From contig JAQGJP010000034.1 of assembly GCA_028290545.1 (NCBI GenBank), positions 1 through 46,326 on the forward strand: a DNA stretch of 46,326 bases, given 5' to 3'. How positions within the stretch are numbered: position 1 is the stretch's first letter; each line of letters opens with the position of its first letter. The notes under the pieces were generated by a model, which was not told the DNA's origin, ran no database searches, and saw nothing but the letters and a program-made list of their open reading frames with translations. The translations under genes and the position numbers were made by a program. Shown one piece after another: positions 35,231-44,161 of the stretch. The DNA is from Rhizobium sp. (GTDB lineage Bacteria > Pseudomonadota > Alphaproteobacteria > Rhizobiales > Rhizobiaceae).

Positions 35231-35593
35231 ATGCATAAGATGTATGTGATGTATAATCTCAAGCCGGGCGTCACGATGGAGCAGTATAAGCTCTGGTCGC
35301 GAGAGATCGACCAACGGATTACGCCGGGACAGCCCGGAATGATTCGGTTTGAAGTCTACGAAATGATCGGCGCGGACAACGGCGAGCCTTTCGTTCAGAT
35401 CGTGGAAGACATCGAGGTCGAGGATTTCGACGCCTGGATGGAAACGTGCCGGCGCGAGGGGATGGCGTATGTGGAATCCACACTGCCAAATCTGATCGAC
35501 GAGTCCTCCCGCAAGATCATGTACGGAAAGCGGATCATCGCCGATCTCCCTCACGGCTCGCGGCCACCGGTTGAATCGCTGAATTTCAAATAA
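35231..35593 (+). CDS. small protein, dimeric alpha-beta-barrel/HapK-like, 120 aa
   Basis: A small soluble protein whose pattern (MYVMYNLKPGVTMEQYKLW ... GMIRFEVYEMIG ... FVQIVEDIEVEDFDAWMETC) is that of ferredoxin-like dimeric alpha-beta-barrel proteins, such as REDY/HapK-like, EthD or mutarotase relatives. The strand-helix-strand repeat is clear; catalytic residues cannot be named. TTGGAGG lies about 10 bases before the ATG. It has its own promoter carrying the same LacI-type operator as the transporter operon, so it is probably induced by the same compound. A role as sugar mutarotase or small lyase is possible but unproven. Confidence 0.65.
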   Translation: MHKMYVMYNLKPGVTMEQYKLWSREIDQRITPGQPGMIRFEVYEMIGADNGEPFVQIVEDIEVEDFDAWMETCRREGMAYVESTLPNLIDESSRKIMYGKRIIADLPHGSRPPVESLNFK

Positions 35594-35604
35594 ATGATGG
35601 CAGG

Positions 35605-35642
35605 AGCGGACCCGCTGATTGTATGCAAATCACGGGTCCGCT
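35605..35642. terminator. strong hairpin after the HapK-like gene
   Basis: AGCGGACCCG and CGGGTCCGCT form a perfect 10-bp stem; inside, TGATT and AATCA pair again after one bulged base, leaving a 7-base loop. It begins 12 bases after the stop at 35593. CTCTCTT follows on the plus side. Confidence 0.7.
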
Positions 35643-35960
35643 CTCTTCGACCAACCGACACGGCGGTCACCTGGCGCAACCGCGTGGCGGGGGCCGAACC
35701 GAGGACGTCTCGGCCGCGCCCGAATACTGCGGGGCGGCTGCCGACACGCCGGTGACAAGCGACCGGTTGTGCGACGAAAATTCTGATCACGCCCGGCGTT
35801 GGCAATCAACAATATGTCAAAATTCATGTCATCGAACGTCGTCGTCACGACGCTCTGATATCCATCGCGCATTGGAGGATGGCGGCGCTTGCCTCGGACA
35901 ACGCTTTCGGCCCCACCGTCACGGCGGTTTGCATCGGCACGGAGCAATCACCAATTCCAG
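35643..35960. other. intergenic stretch between convergent genes, no gene recognised
   Basis: Frames on both strands are open in places but have unnatural composition and no ribosome sites. The stretch lies between two hairpins and the two convergent catabolic loci. Confidence 0.4.
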
Positions 35961-36003
35961 GTCATGACAGCAGTGGTCGCTTGCGATCCATCGCTGTCAT
36001 GAC
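35961..36003. terminator. long hairpin at the end of locus B
   Basis: GTCATGACAGC and GCTGTCATGAC form an 11-bp stem; the 21-base loop contains further pairing (TGG with CCA, CGC with GCG). ATTGTTTT follows on the plus strand. It lies 23 bases beyond the amidase stop on the minus strand, so it may serve both directions. Confidence 0.65.
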
Positions 36004-36026
36004 ATTGTTTTCGCGGATTTAACCAC

Positions 36027-37460
36027 TCAGGCCAACGGCGCCCGGCGTTTATGCCACTGCAGCTCCTGTTCCATCTGCTGGGCGAGGCGCAACAGCGTGG
36101 TCTCATCGCCGAGGCGGCCGACAAGCTGCATGCCGATCGGGATATTGTCTGGAGTGACGGCCACCGGTACCGACATCGCCGGCAGGCCGGAAATGTTGAA
36201 GGCGAACATATAACCCGCATCGCTCCAACGCTCGAGATAGGCCTGCAAGTCCTTTTCATCCATCGACCAGTAGCCGATCGGGCGCGGTTTCTGGGTCAGC
36301 GTCGGCGTCAGGAACACGTCATAAGGCGCGAGGTCCTCGGCGATGTGCTGGGTGGCGCTGCGGACCGCGGCGATGCTCGTCGAATACTGGATCGCCGACA
36401 GAGCGCGGCCATGCTCGAGCAGAGACCAATTGACGGCCGCGACTTCGCTTTCCTCGACCGGCCTTCCGATCGTGACCGCCAGCTGGTCGAATTCAGCCGC
36501 CATCTCGACCGCGTTGATGACGTTGTAATGATGCCAGGCCGATCTCAGGTCGACGCCGAGATCATGTTCCTCGACGATGTGGCCGAAGCTTTCGAGCAGT
36601 TTGAGCGTCGAAAGCAGCGTCTCCTTCACTTCGGGCGCAAACGGTTCGCCCCATGCCTGTTTCAGCGTGTAGCCGATCCGCAATCGCCCTGGCCCTGCGG
36701 CGATCTGGCTGAGCCAGGAGGTTTCAGGCTTCGGCAGGACATAAGGATCGCCCGGCAGATTGCCGGCGACCGCGTCGAGATAGGCGGCCGTATCGCGCAC
36801 CGTGCGGGTGATGCCGAACGTTGCCACGCTGCCATGCCAGAAATCCGGGATCTGCGGCCCATAGGTAATGCGCCCGCGGGATGGCTTGAGGCCGACCAGA
36901 TTGTTGCAGGAAGCCGGTACGCGGATCGAGCCGCCGCCGTCCGAGCCTTCTGCGAGAGGCACGATCCGCGCGGCGACCGCTGCCCCCGCGCCTCCGCTCG
37001 ATCCGCCCGGCGTGACCGAAGGATTCCAAGGGTTTTTCGTCGGGCCGTAGAGTTTTGGCTCGGTTCCGATCGACCATCCGCCTTCCGGCGTATTGGTCCG
37101 CCCGAGCAGCAGGAAGCCGGCCGCCTGGATGCGACGGCTGAGTTCCGTGTCATAGCCACAGATGAAATCTTTCATAAAGCTGTAGCCGTTGGTCAGCGGC
37201 GCATCTTTCCACATCGAACCGATATTCTTCAGCAGGAAAGGCACGCCGGCGAACGGCCCCGGCGCCGGATTCTGGGCGGTCTGGCGGGCGATATCGAAAG
37301 TGCGGACCACGACGGCATTGAGCTTCGGGTCCAGTTCCTCGATCAAGGCGATCGCCGTCTCGACCAGTTCCAGAGGCGTGACCTGTCGGGTCCGCACCAG
37401 TTCCGCAAGATCAAGCGCATCGCTTTCAGTATAAAGTTCTTTCAAATCGGAAGTCACCAT
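36027..37460 (-). CDS. amidase-signature hydrolase, 477 aa
   Basis: An amidase of the Ser-cisSer-Lys type that hydrolyses a carboxamide. The catalytic Lys78 is in GVPFLLKNIG, the cis-Ser in TPGGSSGGAGAAVAA (about 150-164) and the nucleophile Ser178 in EGSDGGGSIRVPAS. The C-terminal FNISGLPAMSVPV segment is also typical. AAGGA lies 8 bases before the ATG. It is the last gene of locus B, 34 bases after the BtpA-like gene. Together with the kinase and hydrolase upstream it suggests a substrate with an amide bond; the natural substrate is unknown. Confidence 0.9.
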   Translation of the reverse strand: MVTSDLKELYTESDALDLAELVRTRQVTPLELVETAIALIEELDPKLNAVVVRTFDIARQTAQNPAPGPFAGVPFLLKNIGSMWKDAPLTNGYSFMKDFICGYDTELSRRIQAAGFLLLGRTNTPEGGWSIGTEPKLYGPTKNPWNPSVTPGGSSGGAGAAVAARIVPLAEGSDGGGSIRVPASCNNLVGLKPSRGRITYGPQIPDFWHGSVATFGITRTVRDTAAYLDAVAGNLPGDPYVLPKPETSWLSQIAAGPGRLRIGYTLKQAWGEPFAPEVKETLLSTLKLLESFGHIVEEHDLGVDLRSAWHHYNVINAVEMAAEFDQLAVTIGRPVEESEVAAVNWSLLEHGRALSAIQYSTSIAAVRSATQHIAEDLAPYDVFLTPTLTQKPRPIGYWSMDEKDLQAYLERWSDAGYMFAFNISGLPAMSVPVAVTPDNIPIGMQLVGRLGDETTLLRLAQQMEQELQWHKRRAPLA

Positions 37461-37494
37461 ATCGTATTTCCTTCATCGGCTAGGCGGTCTTCTT

Positions 37495-38337
37495 TCACGG
37501 CATGTCGCGCAGCGGCTTCATCTGTTCGACAAGCGCCTGCACGCGGTCGATCGCCACCGGGTTCCACCAGACTCCGTCGGTCTTCAAGCTTGATCCGACG
37601 ATGGCACCGTCGAGCGAATTCAGGATCGCGCGCGCATTTGCCGGTGTTATGCCGCTGCCCGCGATGATTGGCAATCCTGTGCCCGCACGGACGGCTGCGA
37701 TTTCGGTCTCGGGAACGGCCTCGCCGGTCCGGTTGCCGGTGGCGATCGCAACATCGGCGTCGTAGAACTCGACATCGCCGGCCTGCTCGCTCACCGATCG
37801 ATCGTCGACGATCGCATGCGAACCATGCTTGACATGAACGTCGGCGAAAATCGCGACGTCCAACGCATCAATCTGTTTGCGATAGCGAAGTGCGCGTGCG
37901 CTTTCTCCTTCGATCAGGCCCTCATTGCTGACATAGGCGTTGACCCATTGATTGACGCGTATGAACCGCGCGCCGCTCGCCTTGGCGATCGCAAGCGCGC
38001 CGATCGCGCCGTTGGCCAGCAGATTGATGCCGAAGGGGGCGTCGACGGCATCGGCCACCCGGCCGGCGATCGCGGCCATCGCGGCTATGATCTCCGGTCC
38101 GATCTCGCTCGGCTTGAGGAAAGGGATGTCGCCATGATTTTCAAGAATGATTCCGTCCATTCCACCCCTGATGAAAGCGTCGGCATCGGCGAGCGCCCGA
38201 TCGATGATGCTGGTCATCGGCTCGCCGCGATAGCGCGGCGTGCCGGGGAGAGGCGGCAGATGGATATCGCCGATCAGCGGTTTCCGGATGCCGAAAATTG
38301 CGTCGAGTGGTGACGGCCTTGTCGCGGATATGAGCAT
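37495..38337 (-). CDS. BtpA/SgcQ-family TIM-barrel protein, 280 aa
   Basis: Belongs to the BtpA family (PF03437). The N-terminal DIHLPPLPGTPRYRGEP and the strand/helix alternation with DGIILENHGDIPFLK, GINLLANGAIGALAIA, FADVHVKHGSHA and IIAGSGITPANARAIL are those of this TIM-barrel group. Homologues occur both as a photosystem I assembly factor in cyanobacteria and, as SgcQ, in sugar operons of heterotrophs; the phosphate-binding GSG near the end suits a sugar-phosphate aldolase- or epimerase-like role. Here it lies 35 bases after the PfkB gene, so it may act on the phosphorylated product. Its reaction is not established. Confidence 0.85.
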   Translation of the reverse strand: MLISATRPSPLDAIFGIRKPLIGDIHLPPLPGTPRYRGEPMTSIIDRALADADAFIRGGMDGIILENHGDIPFLKPSEIGPEIIAAMAAIAGRVADAVDAPFGINLLANGAIGALAIAKASGARFIRVNQWVNAYVSNEGLIEGESARALRYRKQIDALDVAIFADVHVKHGSHAIVDDRSVSEQAGDVEFYDADVAIATGNRTGEAVPETEIAAVRAGTGLPIIAGSGITPANARAILNSLDGAIVGSSLKTDGVWWNPVAIDRVQALVEQMKPLRDMP

Positions 38338-38372
38338 GTAAATCGTCCAGTTTCGGTTGTGGCGAATGCCTG

Positions 38373-39299
38373 TCAGTAGGAAATCCCGCGAACGCCGGAT
38401 CGAACGCGTTCAAACCGTCCGGTGCGTTCGTCAAGAGTGGGCTGATGCGTTTCGAGCGCGCCATAGGCCTCGACCACATAGGATGCGGAAACCGTTCCCA
38501 TCGCGGCGCAGGCGACAAGCGGTTCTCCGGCGACAAGTCCGGCGATGAAGCCGCCGCAGAAACCATCACCGGCTCCGGTCGTGTCGGTCACTTGCGCGGG
38601 GAATGACGGAACGTGGCTGAGCGCGCCCGTGGAGGCCTCGCAGACGAGCGCGCCGCGTTCGCCGAGCTTGGCGACCAGATGGCAGCCATAGCGGATGGCG
38701 TTTTCCTTGAGCCATGTCTCGATGGACGATGGCCGCCAGATGCGCGCGATCTCCGCTTCGCTCGGCATGAAGGCCGTGATGTGCTCGAGAAAAGCCAGGT
38801 CCCGATAGGCGGACGCGTTTATGAAGCCGTCGGCAAGGATATCCATCGTCACGAGCGGGCGGGGCGTCAGCGCAGCGAGCTGCCGGGCATTGGCCACCGA
38901 GCTTTCCGGTCCTTGTGGTGCGATATGAAAGCCTTTTGCCCGCGCATGCATTCCGGAGACCGGGCCGCGTTCGGTATCGAGCCCCAATGCATTCGACGAA
39001 GAGAGCTTCGGAACCTGCTGCTTATGCACTTCGCTCTCATGCAGCAACCAGAGCTCGAGGCCATTTCCTTCGCTGCGGCCGATGCTGGAGGCGTCGATGC
39101 CGCGTGCTTCAATCTGGGCGCAGGTGTCGGTGTAGTAAGGTTTGCCGGCGACGGAGTGTATGCCGACCTTTGGATTCCAGATATGGGCGCCGACGGCTGA
39201 ATATAGCGCGCCGCCGCCCCTCACGCCCTGCCGGCATGTGCCATCCGTCAGCACGATGTCGTCGATCGTCAGCCAGCCGATCGTCGTGATATCGATCAT
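38373..39299 (-). CDS. PfkB-family carbohydrate kinase, 308 aa
   Basis: A ribokinase-like kinase. The C-terminal signature DTTGAGDGFCGGF is at 239-251, with Asp245 as catalytic base and the GAG anion hole. The N-terminal part has RGGGALYSAVGA for sugar binding. ATP-binding features lie near AKLGERGALVCE. The N-terminus is somewhat divergent from RbsK, so the substrate need not be a simple sugar; fructosamine, nucleoside and aminosugar kinases share this fold. Its start overlaps the stop of the metallohydrolase gene by four bases (ATGA), implying coupled synthesis. Confidence 0.88.
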   Translation of the reverse strand: MIDITTIGWLTIDDIVLTDGTCRQGVRGGGALYSAVGAHIWNPKVGIHSVAGKPYYTDTCAQIEARGIDASSIGRSEGNGLELWLLHESEVHKQQVPKLSSSNALGLDTERGPVSGMHARAKGFHIAPQGPESSVANARQLAALTPRPLVTMDILADGFINASAYRDLAFLEHITAFMPSEAEIARIWRPSSIETWLKENAIRYGCHLVAKLGERGALVCEASTGALSHVPSFPAQVTDTTGAGDGFCGGFIAGLVAGEPLVACAAMGTVSASYVVEAYGALETHQPTLDERTGRFERVRSGVRGISY

Positions 39300-40501
39300 C
39301 GCATGCCTCCGAGTTCATCGTTCAGCACGCGCAAGGCGGGTTGCAGCAAGGCCATGTAGACCAGCGCCTTCGAAAGATCGACGATGTCGGAAAGGTTGGC
39401 CTTTGGTTCGGCCGCGTCGAAATGGCGGTTGATGCCGGGAAAGCCGAGCAACAGGATATTGGGCGTTTTCAACAGCACGCTGACATCGTCGCTGCGCGAG
39501 GTGTAGGCGTTGTTGGATTCCTGCATCTGCACGCCCAGTTCCGGAAGCAGGCCTCCGAGATGCCGGGCAAGTGCAAGCAGCGGCGGCGGCGTCACTGCCC
39601 CGCGTGCCAGGCTGGAAAATTCGCTGAGCACCGCGCCTTTGCCGAGTTGCGTATTATTGTCCGAATTCACCACGCCACCGGGATCGGCGGCCTGTTGCAT
39701 ATCGGCTATGATGGCGAGGTCGGGGGGCGCAAGCCGATCAATGATGCGCGAGCCGCCGCGGCCCATGACCTGGTTACCCGAGCCCGCCGGCCCTTCCTCC
39801 TCGTCCGGAAAAGCAAGCATCGCGTCGATGCCGGCCTGGGCAAGAATGGGGGCGGCAATAGCCAGGGCGGCGACGCCGCCGGCGTTATCGAAATGACCGG
39901 TCCAATGCCCGTCAGGCGCCGGCGCACAGTTTGTGACGGGGACCACGCGATCGCCAGGCTGGAGGCGTATGGCCGGATCGGCGGCACGGAAAAAGGCAGT
40001 GCCGTCACGCGATTCCAGCGAGCCCTCGGCGGCAATAAAATAGCGCCGGTGCCAGAGATCGAAGCGATAGCAGCGCGCGTCTCGCCTGCCATTGGTGGTG
40101 AGATGATAGCAGAACGGCACGAGCGGATACCGTTCTCCGTCGAATTGCTTCACCAGATAGCTGATCGTATCGAGATGGCCGAAATACCAGAGGGGTTTGT
40201 CGATCGCCGGATCGCCGGTGAGCATGACCGTGCTGGCGGTATTGCGGAAATTGACGTCCAGTGTGATCCTCGCGTCGGCCAGCGCACCGTCCGCGACGAG
40301 GAGCTCGCGCAGAACCGGCGCGCGCATGGCGCTGGCGGTGGTCGATGGCGCCGGCGTGTCGGCGATCGCCGTGACATAGCGGGTGATGCGTTCCATCGTG
40401 ATATGCGCGTCGATCGCCGGCCGCAAGGCGGCGAGCCTCTCGGCGAAGCCTTCGAGATAATCGGGTATGGAACGATCGGAGAGGTGATTTATATTCAGCA
40501 T
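39296..40501 (-). CDS. M42/M28-like metallohydrolase, 401 aa
   Basis: A zinc-peptidase-fold enzyme of the MH clan. The ligand set can be followed: WYFGHLDTISY (His and Asp), TGHFDNAGGVAALAIA (bridging Asp), FPDEEEGPAGSG (catalytic Glu pair), AIIADMQQA (Asp) and the C-terminal His in GINRHFDAAEPKANL. A domain insertion (about 100-200) lies between the first ligands. It starts 5 bases after the permease stop and overlaps the PfkB kinase gene, placing it between uptake and phosphorylation: probably it removes an amino-acid or acyl group from the imported compound. Aminopeptidase or deacylase activity cannot be told apart. Confidence 0.78.
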   Translation of the reverse strand: MLNINHLSDRSIPDYLEGFAERLAALRPAIDAHITMERITRYVTAIADTPAPSTTASAMRAPVLRELLVADGALADARITLDVNFRNTASTVMLTGDPAIDKPLWYFGHLDTISYLVKQFDGERYPLVPFCYHLTTNGRRDARCYRFDLWHRRYFIAAEGSLESRDGTAFFRAADPAIRLQPGDRVVPVTNCAPAPDGHWTGHFDNAGGVAALAIAAPILAQAGIDAMLAFPDEEEGPAGSGNQVMGRGGSRIIDRLAPPDLAIIADMQQAADPGGVVNSDNNTQLGKGAVLSEFSSLARGAVTPPPLLALARHLGGLLPELGVQMQESNNAYTSRSDDVSVLLKTPNILLLGFPGINRHFDAAEPKANLSDIVDLSKALVYMALLQPALRVLNDELGGMR

Positions 40502-40506
40502 TGCAT

Positions 40507-41460
40507 TCAGGCCTTGTCCGTACGGGACATCACGTAGACGGCGACGACGATCAGTGCGCCCTTGAAAAGCTGCTGCACATAGGGATCGACACCGGTCAGA
40601 TTGAGAGTATTGGCCAACACGCCGATGATCAGCGTGCCCACGAAGGTTCCGGCAACCGTACCCCTGCCGCCGAACAGCGAGGTACCGCCGACGACGACGG
40701 CAGCGATCGCATCGAGCTCGTATCCCTGTCCCGCGATCGGTGTGCCGATGCTGAGCTGGGATGCATAGACCAGACCTGCCAATCCGGAAACGCCTCCGGA
40801 AATGACATAGACTATAATCTTGTAGACATTGACGGGCACACCCGAGAGCCGTGCGGCTTCCTCATTCGAGCCGATGGCATAAATGCTGCGGCCGAAGGCC
40901 GTGAGCGAAAGAATGATGGCGCTGACCGCCAGCACGGCAAGCAGGATGATCGAGGGAATGGGGACTCCGAACATGTAACCATTGCCGAGATCATAGAAGG
41001 CTTCATTGAGGATCGGGATAGGCGTGCCGCCCGTATAGATGAAGGCCAATCCACGCGCGAAGGACAACATGCCGAGCGTCATTATGAAAGGTGGTACTCC
41101 CGCCCATGCGACGCCGATGCCGTTGATCAGACCGGCCACCATGGCGGCGGCGAGACCGAGCGGAATGGCCACCGCCATACTGTGGCCTTCGAGCAGTCCG
41201 GCATAGAGAACCACTGAAATCCCGAGCAACGAACCCACCGACAGATCAATGCCGCGCGTCAGAATGACGAACGTCATGCCGATGGCGAGAATGCCGACGA
41301 TCGCCACCTGCCGAAGGATGTTCAGGAGGTTGGGCACCGTCATGAAGCGGTCGGAAAGAAACGAGGCCGCGATCACCAACAGGACTAGGGCTGCAAAAAC
41401 GCCCACTCTGCGCCAGATTTTGGTGAAGGATGCGACATTGGAGGAGAATGTTGTCGACAT
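40507..41460 (-). CDS. ribose-type ABC transporter permease, 317 aa
   Basis: RbsC-like permease of locus B with about eight to ten helices. Landmarks are VGILAIGMTFVILTRGIDLSVGS, the ATPase-contact loop IYAIGSNEEAARLSGVPV and GYELDAIAAVVVGGTSLFGG. It is clearly a paralogue of the locus A permease but not near-identical, so the two transporters probably import different though related ligands. It follows the ATPase gene by 21 bases. Confidence 0.92.
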   Translation of the reverse strand: MSTTFSSNVASFTKIWRRVGVFAALVLLVIAASFLSDRFMTVPNLLNILRQVAIVGILAIGMTFVILTRGIDLSVGSLLGISVVLYAGLLEGHSMAVAIPLGLAAAMVAGLINGIGVAWAGVPPFIMTLGMLSFARGLAFIYTGGTPIPILNEAFYDLGNGYMFGVPIPSIILLAVLAVSAIILSLTAFGRSIYAIGSNEEAARLSGVPVNVYKIIVYVISGGVSGLAGLVYASQLSIGTPIAGQGYELDAIAAVVVGGTSLFGGRGTVAGTFVGTLIIGVLANTLNLTGVDPYVQQLFKGALIVVAVYVMSRTDKA

Positions 41461-41481
41461 GGGTTGGGTCCGATTGGTTGA

Positions 41482-42981
41482 TCAGCCTGCGAGGGCTGCG
41501 GCTCTCATGATGGAGGTTTCACTTGCTTCTTCGCGCGACAATGTCGCTGCGACCCTGCCGCGACGCAGGACGACAATCCGGTCGGCGAGCCGGAGGATTT
41601 CCTCCATCTCCGAAGAAATGAGGATCACGCACATACCCGAAGCGACAAGTTCCTCGATGAGTGCATAGATTTCGCCCTTGGCGCCGATATCGACACCGCG
41701 TGTCGGCTCGTCGAAGATCAGGATGCGCGGCTCGACAGCAAGCGCCCTGCCGATCAGCACTTTCTGCTGGTTGCCGCCACTGAGGGTTCTGATCTCGGCG
41801 TCCATACCCGACAGGCGGATATCGAGCTTCTTGATGATGTTCCGCACATAGTCCCGTTCCCGGTTCAATCGCAGAAAGCCCAGGCGCCGAAAGCGCGACA
41901 GGTTCGAGATGGTCGCGTTTTCCCGCACCGGCCGGTTGGGCAAAAGACCGAGCGCCTTGCGATCTTCACTGACATAGGCGATGCCGAGGCGAGCCGCGGC
42001 ATTGGGATTTCTGAGGCGGACGGTCCGGCCGAATACCTTGACCGCGCCGGAGGTCGGCCGGGTTATGCCGACGATCGCCTGCGCGATTTCTGTGCGGCCC
42101 GCCCCGACAAGACCCGCCAGCCCGACGATCTCCCCCTGCCGCGCGGAGAACGATATGTCCTCGAAACTGCCGTCGAGGCTCAGATTCGTGACTTCGAGAG
42201 CAGGCTCGCCGGATTTGCGGGCCCTGGCCTTGTGTTCGGGAAAATCGCGACCGATCATCTTCGAGACCAGCCAGTTCTGGTCGATCGCGGAGACCGGGCT
42301 GACGCCCGTCCGCTTGCCGTCACGAAGTACAGTGACCGTATCGGCGATACGGAAGATCTCTTCCAGATGGTGCGAGATGAAGACGATGCCGATGCCCTCC
42401 GCCTTTAGTTTTCCGATAAGATCGAAAAGCGTTCCGACCATCGATTCATCGAGCACGGCGGTCGGTTCGTCCAGGATGAGGATACGCGCGTTGAACGAGA
42501 TGGCCTTGGCGATCTCCACCATCTGCTGCTGGGCGATGCTGAGTTCGCCCGTCGGACGCGCTGGATCGATATCGATATTGAGCCGATCGAGAAGTTCCCG
42601 CGTGTGCTGGTGCATATGATGGCGGTCGACGAACCCCAGGCGGTTGCGGGGAAAGTGGCCGAGGAAGATATTTTCTGCCGCCGACAGATGCGGCGCAAGC
42701 GACAGCTCCTGATGGATAACCACGAGACCGCGGACGATCGCATCGCGGGGCGATCGCAGCGTCGTTTCCAACCCCTCGATCATCAGCCGCCCGGCTTCGG
42801 GCCGATGTACGCCGCCGAGCGTCTTGATCAGCGTCGATTTTCCGGCGCCGTTCTCTCCAACGATGGCATGAACCTCACCGGCGCGGAGCGTCAGATCCAC
42901 GCCGTTGAGTACGATATTACCGCCAAAAGCCTTGGTCAGCCCCTGGGCTTCGAGAACAATTCTGTTCGTCTCAACAGCCAT
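41482..42981 (-). CDS. ribose-type ABC transporter ATP-binding protein, 499 aa
   Basis: RbsA-like tandem ATPase of locus B. The first half has Walker A GENGAGKSTLIK, signature LSIAQQQMVEIAKAI and Walker B ILILDEPTAVLDE. The second half has the degenerate loop GLVGAGRTEIAQAIVG, signature LSGGNQQKVLIGRAL and Walker B ILIFDEPTRGVDIG. The start at 42981 gives the normal family length; the frame extends to 43179 across the intergenic hairpin and into the binding-protein gene, which is not credible. A weak GGA site precedes the ATG. Confidence 0.92.
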   Translation of the reverse strand: MAVETNRIVLEAQGLTKAFGGNIVLNGVDLTLRAGEVHAIVGENGAGKSTLIKTLGGVHRPEAGRLMIEGLETTLRSPRDAIVRGLVVIHQELSLAPHLSAAENIFLGHFPRNRLGFVDRHHMHQHTRELLDRLNIDIDPARPTGELSIAQQQMVEIAKAISFNARILILDEPTAVLDESMVGTLFDLIGKLKAEGIGIVFISHHLEEIFRIADTVTVLRDGKRTGVSPVSAIDQNWLVSKMIGRDFPEHKARARKSGEPALEVTNLSLDGSFEDISFSARQGEIVGLAGLVGAGRTEIAQAIVGITRPTSGAVKVFGRTVRLRNPNAAARLGIAYVSEDRKALGLLPNRPVRENATISNLSRFRRLGFLRLNRERDYVRNIIKKLDIRLSGMDAEIRTLSGGNQQKVLIGRALAVEPRILIFDEPTRGVDIGAKGEIYALIEELVASGMCVILISSEMEEILRLADRIVVLRRGRVAATLSREEASETSIMRAAALAG

Positions 42982-43013
42982 GACATGTTCCGGATTTCGA
43001 TGTCGAAGGAAGG

Positions 43014-43046
43014 CGCCTGCACGAGTCTTTTCGGCTCGTGCAGGCG
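43014..43046 (-). terminator. intercistronic hairpin between binding protein and ATPase genes
   Basis: CGCCTGCACGAG and CTCGTGCAGGCG form a perfect 12-bp stem with a 9-base loop, 8 bases after the binding-protein stop and 32 bases before the ATPase start. No T run follows on the minus strand. Such hairpins usually stabilise the upstream mRNA or partly terminate transcription, giving more binding protein than ATPase. Confidence 0.7.
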
Positions 43047-43054
43047 TGGGATCA

Positions 43055-44161
43055 CTACTTCTTGCAGGGATCTGGCGTAGGCTCGAAATCGCCCCAGCCA
43101 CGGCCGATCCATTCGTCGGCATTTTCCGCGACGACCGTCGGCGAATCCGGCAGCAGCAGGCGGTGTCCCGGCAGATCATACGTGGCCATGCCCGGAATTT
43201 CCTTGCCCGTCAGCTTGTAGAGGGCTGCGCGCAATCCGATATCGGCGATAAACGGCGTGTAGTTGCCGTCCGCGCCGAACGTACCGGCCTTGACTGCCTT
43301 GAAACCGGCATTGGAGCCGTCAAAGGTATAGTGACGGATCTTGTCGCCGCAACGGTTCGCCCGCGCGATGGCCAGCTGCGCACCCCATGACGATTCTTCG
43401 GCATGCGAGAACACGGCATCGATCTTCGGATTGGCCGTCAGGAAGTCTTCCATCAGCGGCACGGCGGGCTCGCGGATCCATTGTGCATCGCCGACGGCGA
43501 TCACCTTGATATCCGGAAATTTGGCGAGCACATTCTCCATGCCCTTGTTACGGTCCACGGCCGGTGACGAACCCTTGAGGCCGGTCAGGACAACGACATT
43601 GCCCTTGCCGCCGAGGTCCTTGGCCATTTTCTCGGCCACCTGCTCGGCCATGGTGACATTGCTCTGGCCGATGAACAGCGTCTTTTCCGCCGGGACGTCG
43701 CGGTCCATGACGATCAGCGGAATGCCGGCGTCCTGCACGGCGCGCGCCGCCGGAACGAGAGCTGCCGATTCCACCGGGCTCAGGAGCACGGCATCGACGC
43801 CCCGGACCAGCAGGTCGCGAACGTCATTGCTCTGCTTGGCGACATCGACGTTGCCGTCGAGAACGACCAGCTTCACATTGGTGTGCCGGCAAGCCTCAGC
43901 CTGGAGTGACTCCAGCATGGAAACACGCCAAGGATGGTTGAAAGCCGTCTGCGAGAAGCCGATGGTGATGTCCTTGGCTTCGCCATTGACGCTGATCGGA
44001 CCCTCTTCGAGCGGCAGAATATTGGTGAAGGGCAGCTTTTTGTACTGAGCGAGCAGCTCGGTGCAGGTTTTTCCGGAGATCGGTTGCTTGTCTTCGGCGA
44101 GTGCTGTGACCGCGGGCGCCAATATGACGACCGACAGGGTTAGTAGGATACGTTTCAACAT
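43055..44161 (-). CDS. ABC transporter substrate-binding protein, 368 aa
   Basis: RbsB-type periplasmic binding protein of locus B. The signal peptide is at about 1-22 (LLTLSVVILAPAVTALA, cut after ALA). An N-terminal extension of about 35 residues (SGKTCTELLAQYKKLPFTN) precedes the first lobe, which starts ITIGFSQTAFNHPWRVSML; the hinge region has FIGQSNVTMAEQVAEKM. Cys residues near the start (KTC) and at the very end (DPCKK) could form a disulfide. AGGGGA lies before the ATG. With 368 residues it is longer than the locus A protein and not a close copy, so the ligand probably differs. Confidence 0.9.
   Translation of the reverse strand: MLKRILLTLSVVILAPAVTALAEDKQPISGKTCTELLAQYKKLPFTNILPLEEGPISVNGEAKDITIGFSQTAFNHPWRVSMLESLQAEACRHTNVKLVVLDGNVDVAKQSNDVRDLLVRGVDAVLLSPVESAALVPAARAVQDAGIPLIVMDRDVPAEKTLFIGQSNVTMAEQVAEKMAKDLGGKGNVVVLTGLKGSSPAVDRNKGMENVLAKFPDIKVIAVGDAQWIREPAVPLMEDFLTANPKIDAVFSHAEESSWGAQLAIARANRCGDKIRHYTFDGSNAGFKAVKAGTFGADGNYTPFIADIGLRAALYKLTGKEIPGMATYDLPGHRLLLPDSPTVVAENADEWIGRGWGDFEPTPDPCKK

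Noticed and set aside
36051..37667. A 538-codon plus-strand frame over the amidase gene
   Set aside because: It is a shadow of the amidase reading frame in GC-rich DNA: very rich in Arg, Asp and Gly, without any motif, while the minus-strand frame has the full amidase signature.
39341..40537. A 398-codon plus-strand frame over the metallohydrolase gene
   Set aside because: Composition is that of an antisense shadow; the minus strand carries all metal-ligand motifs.
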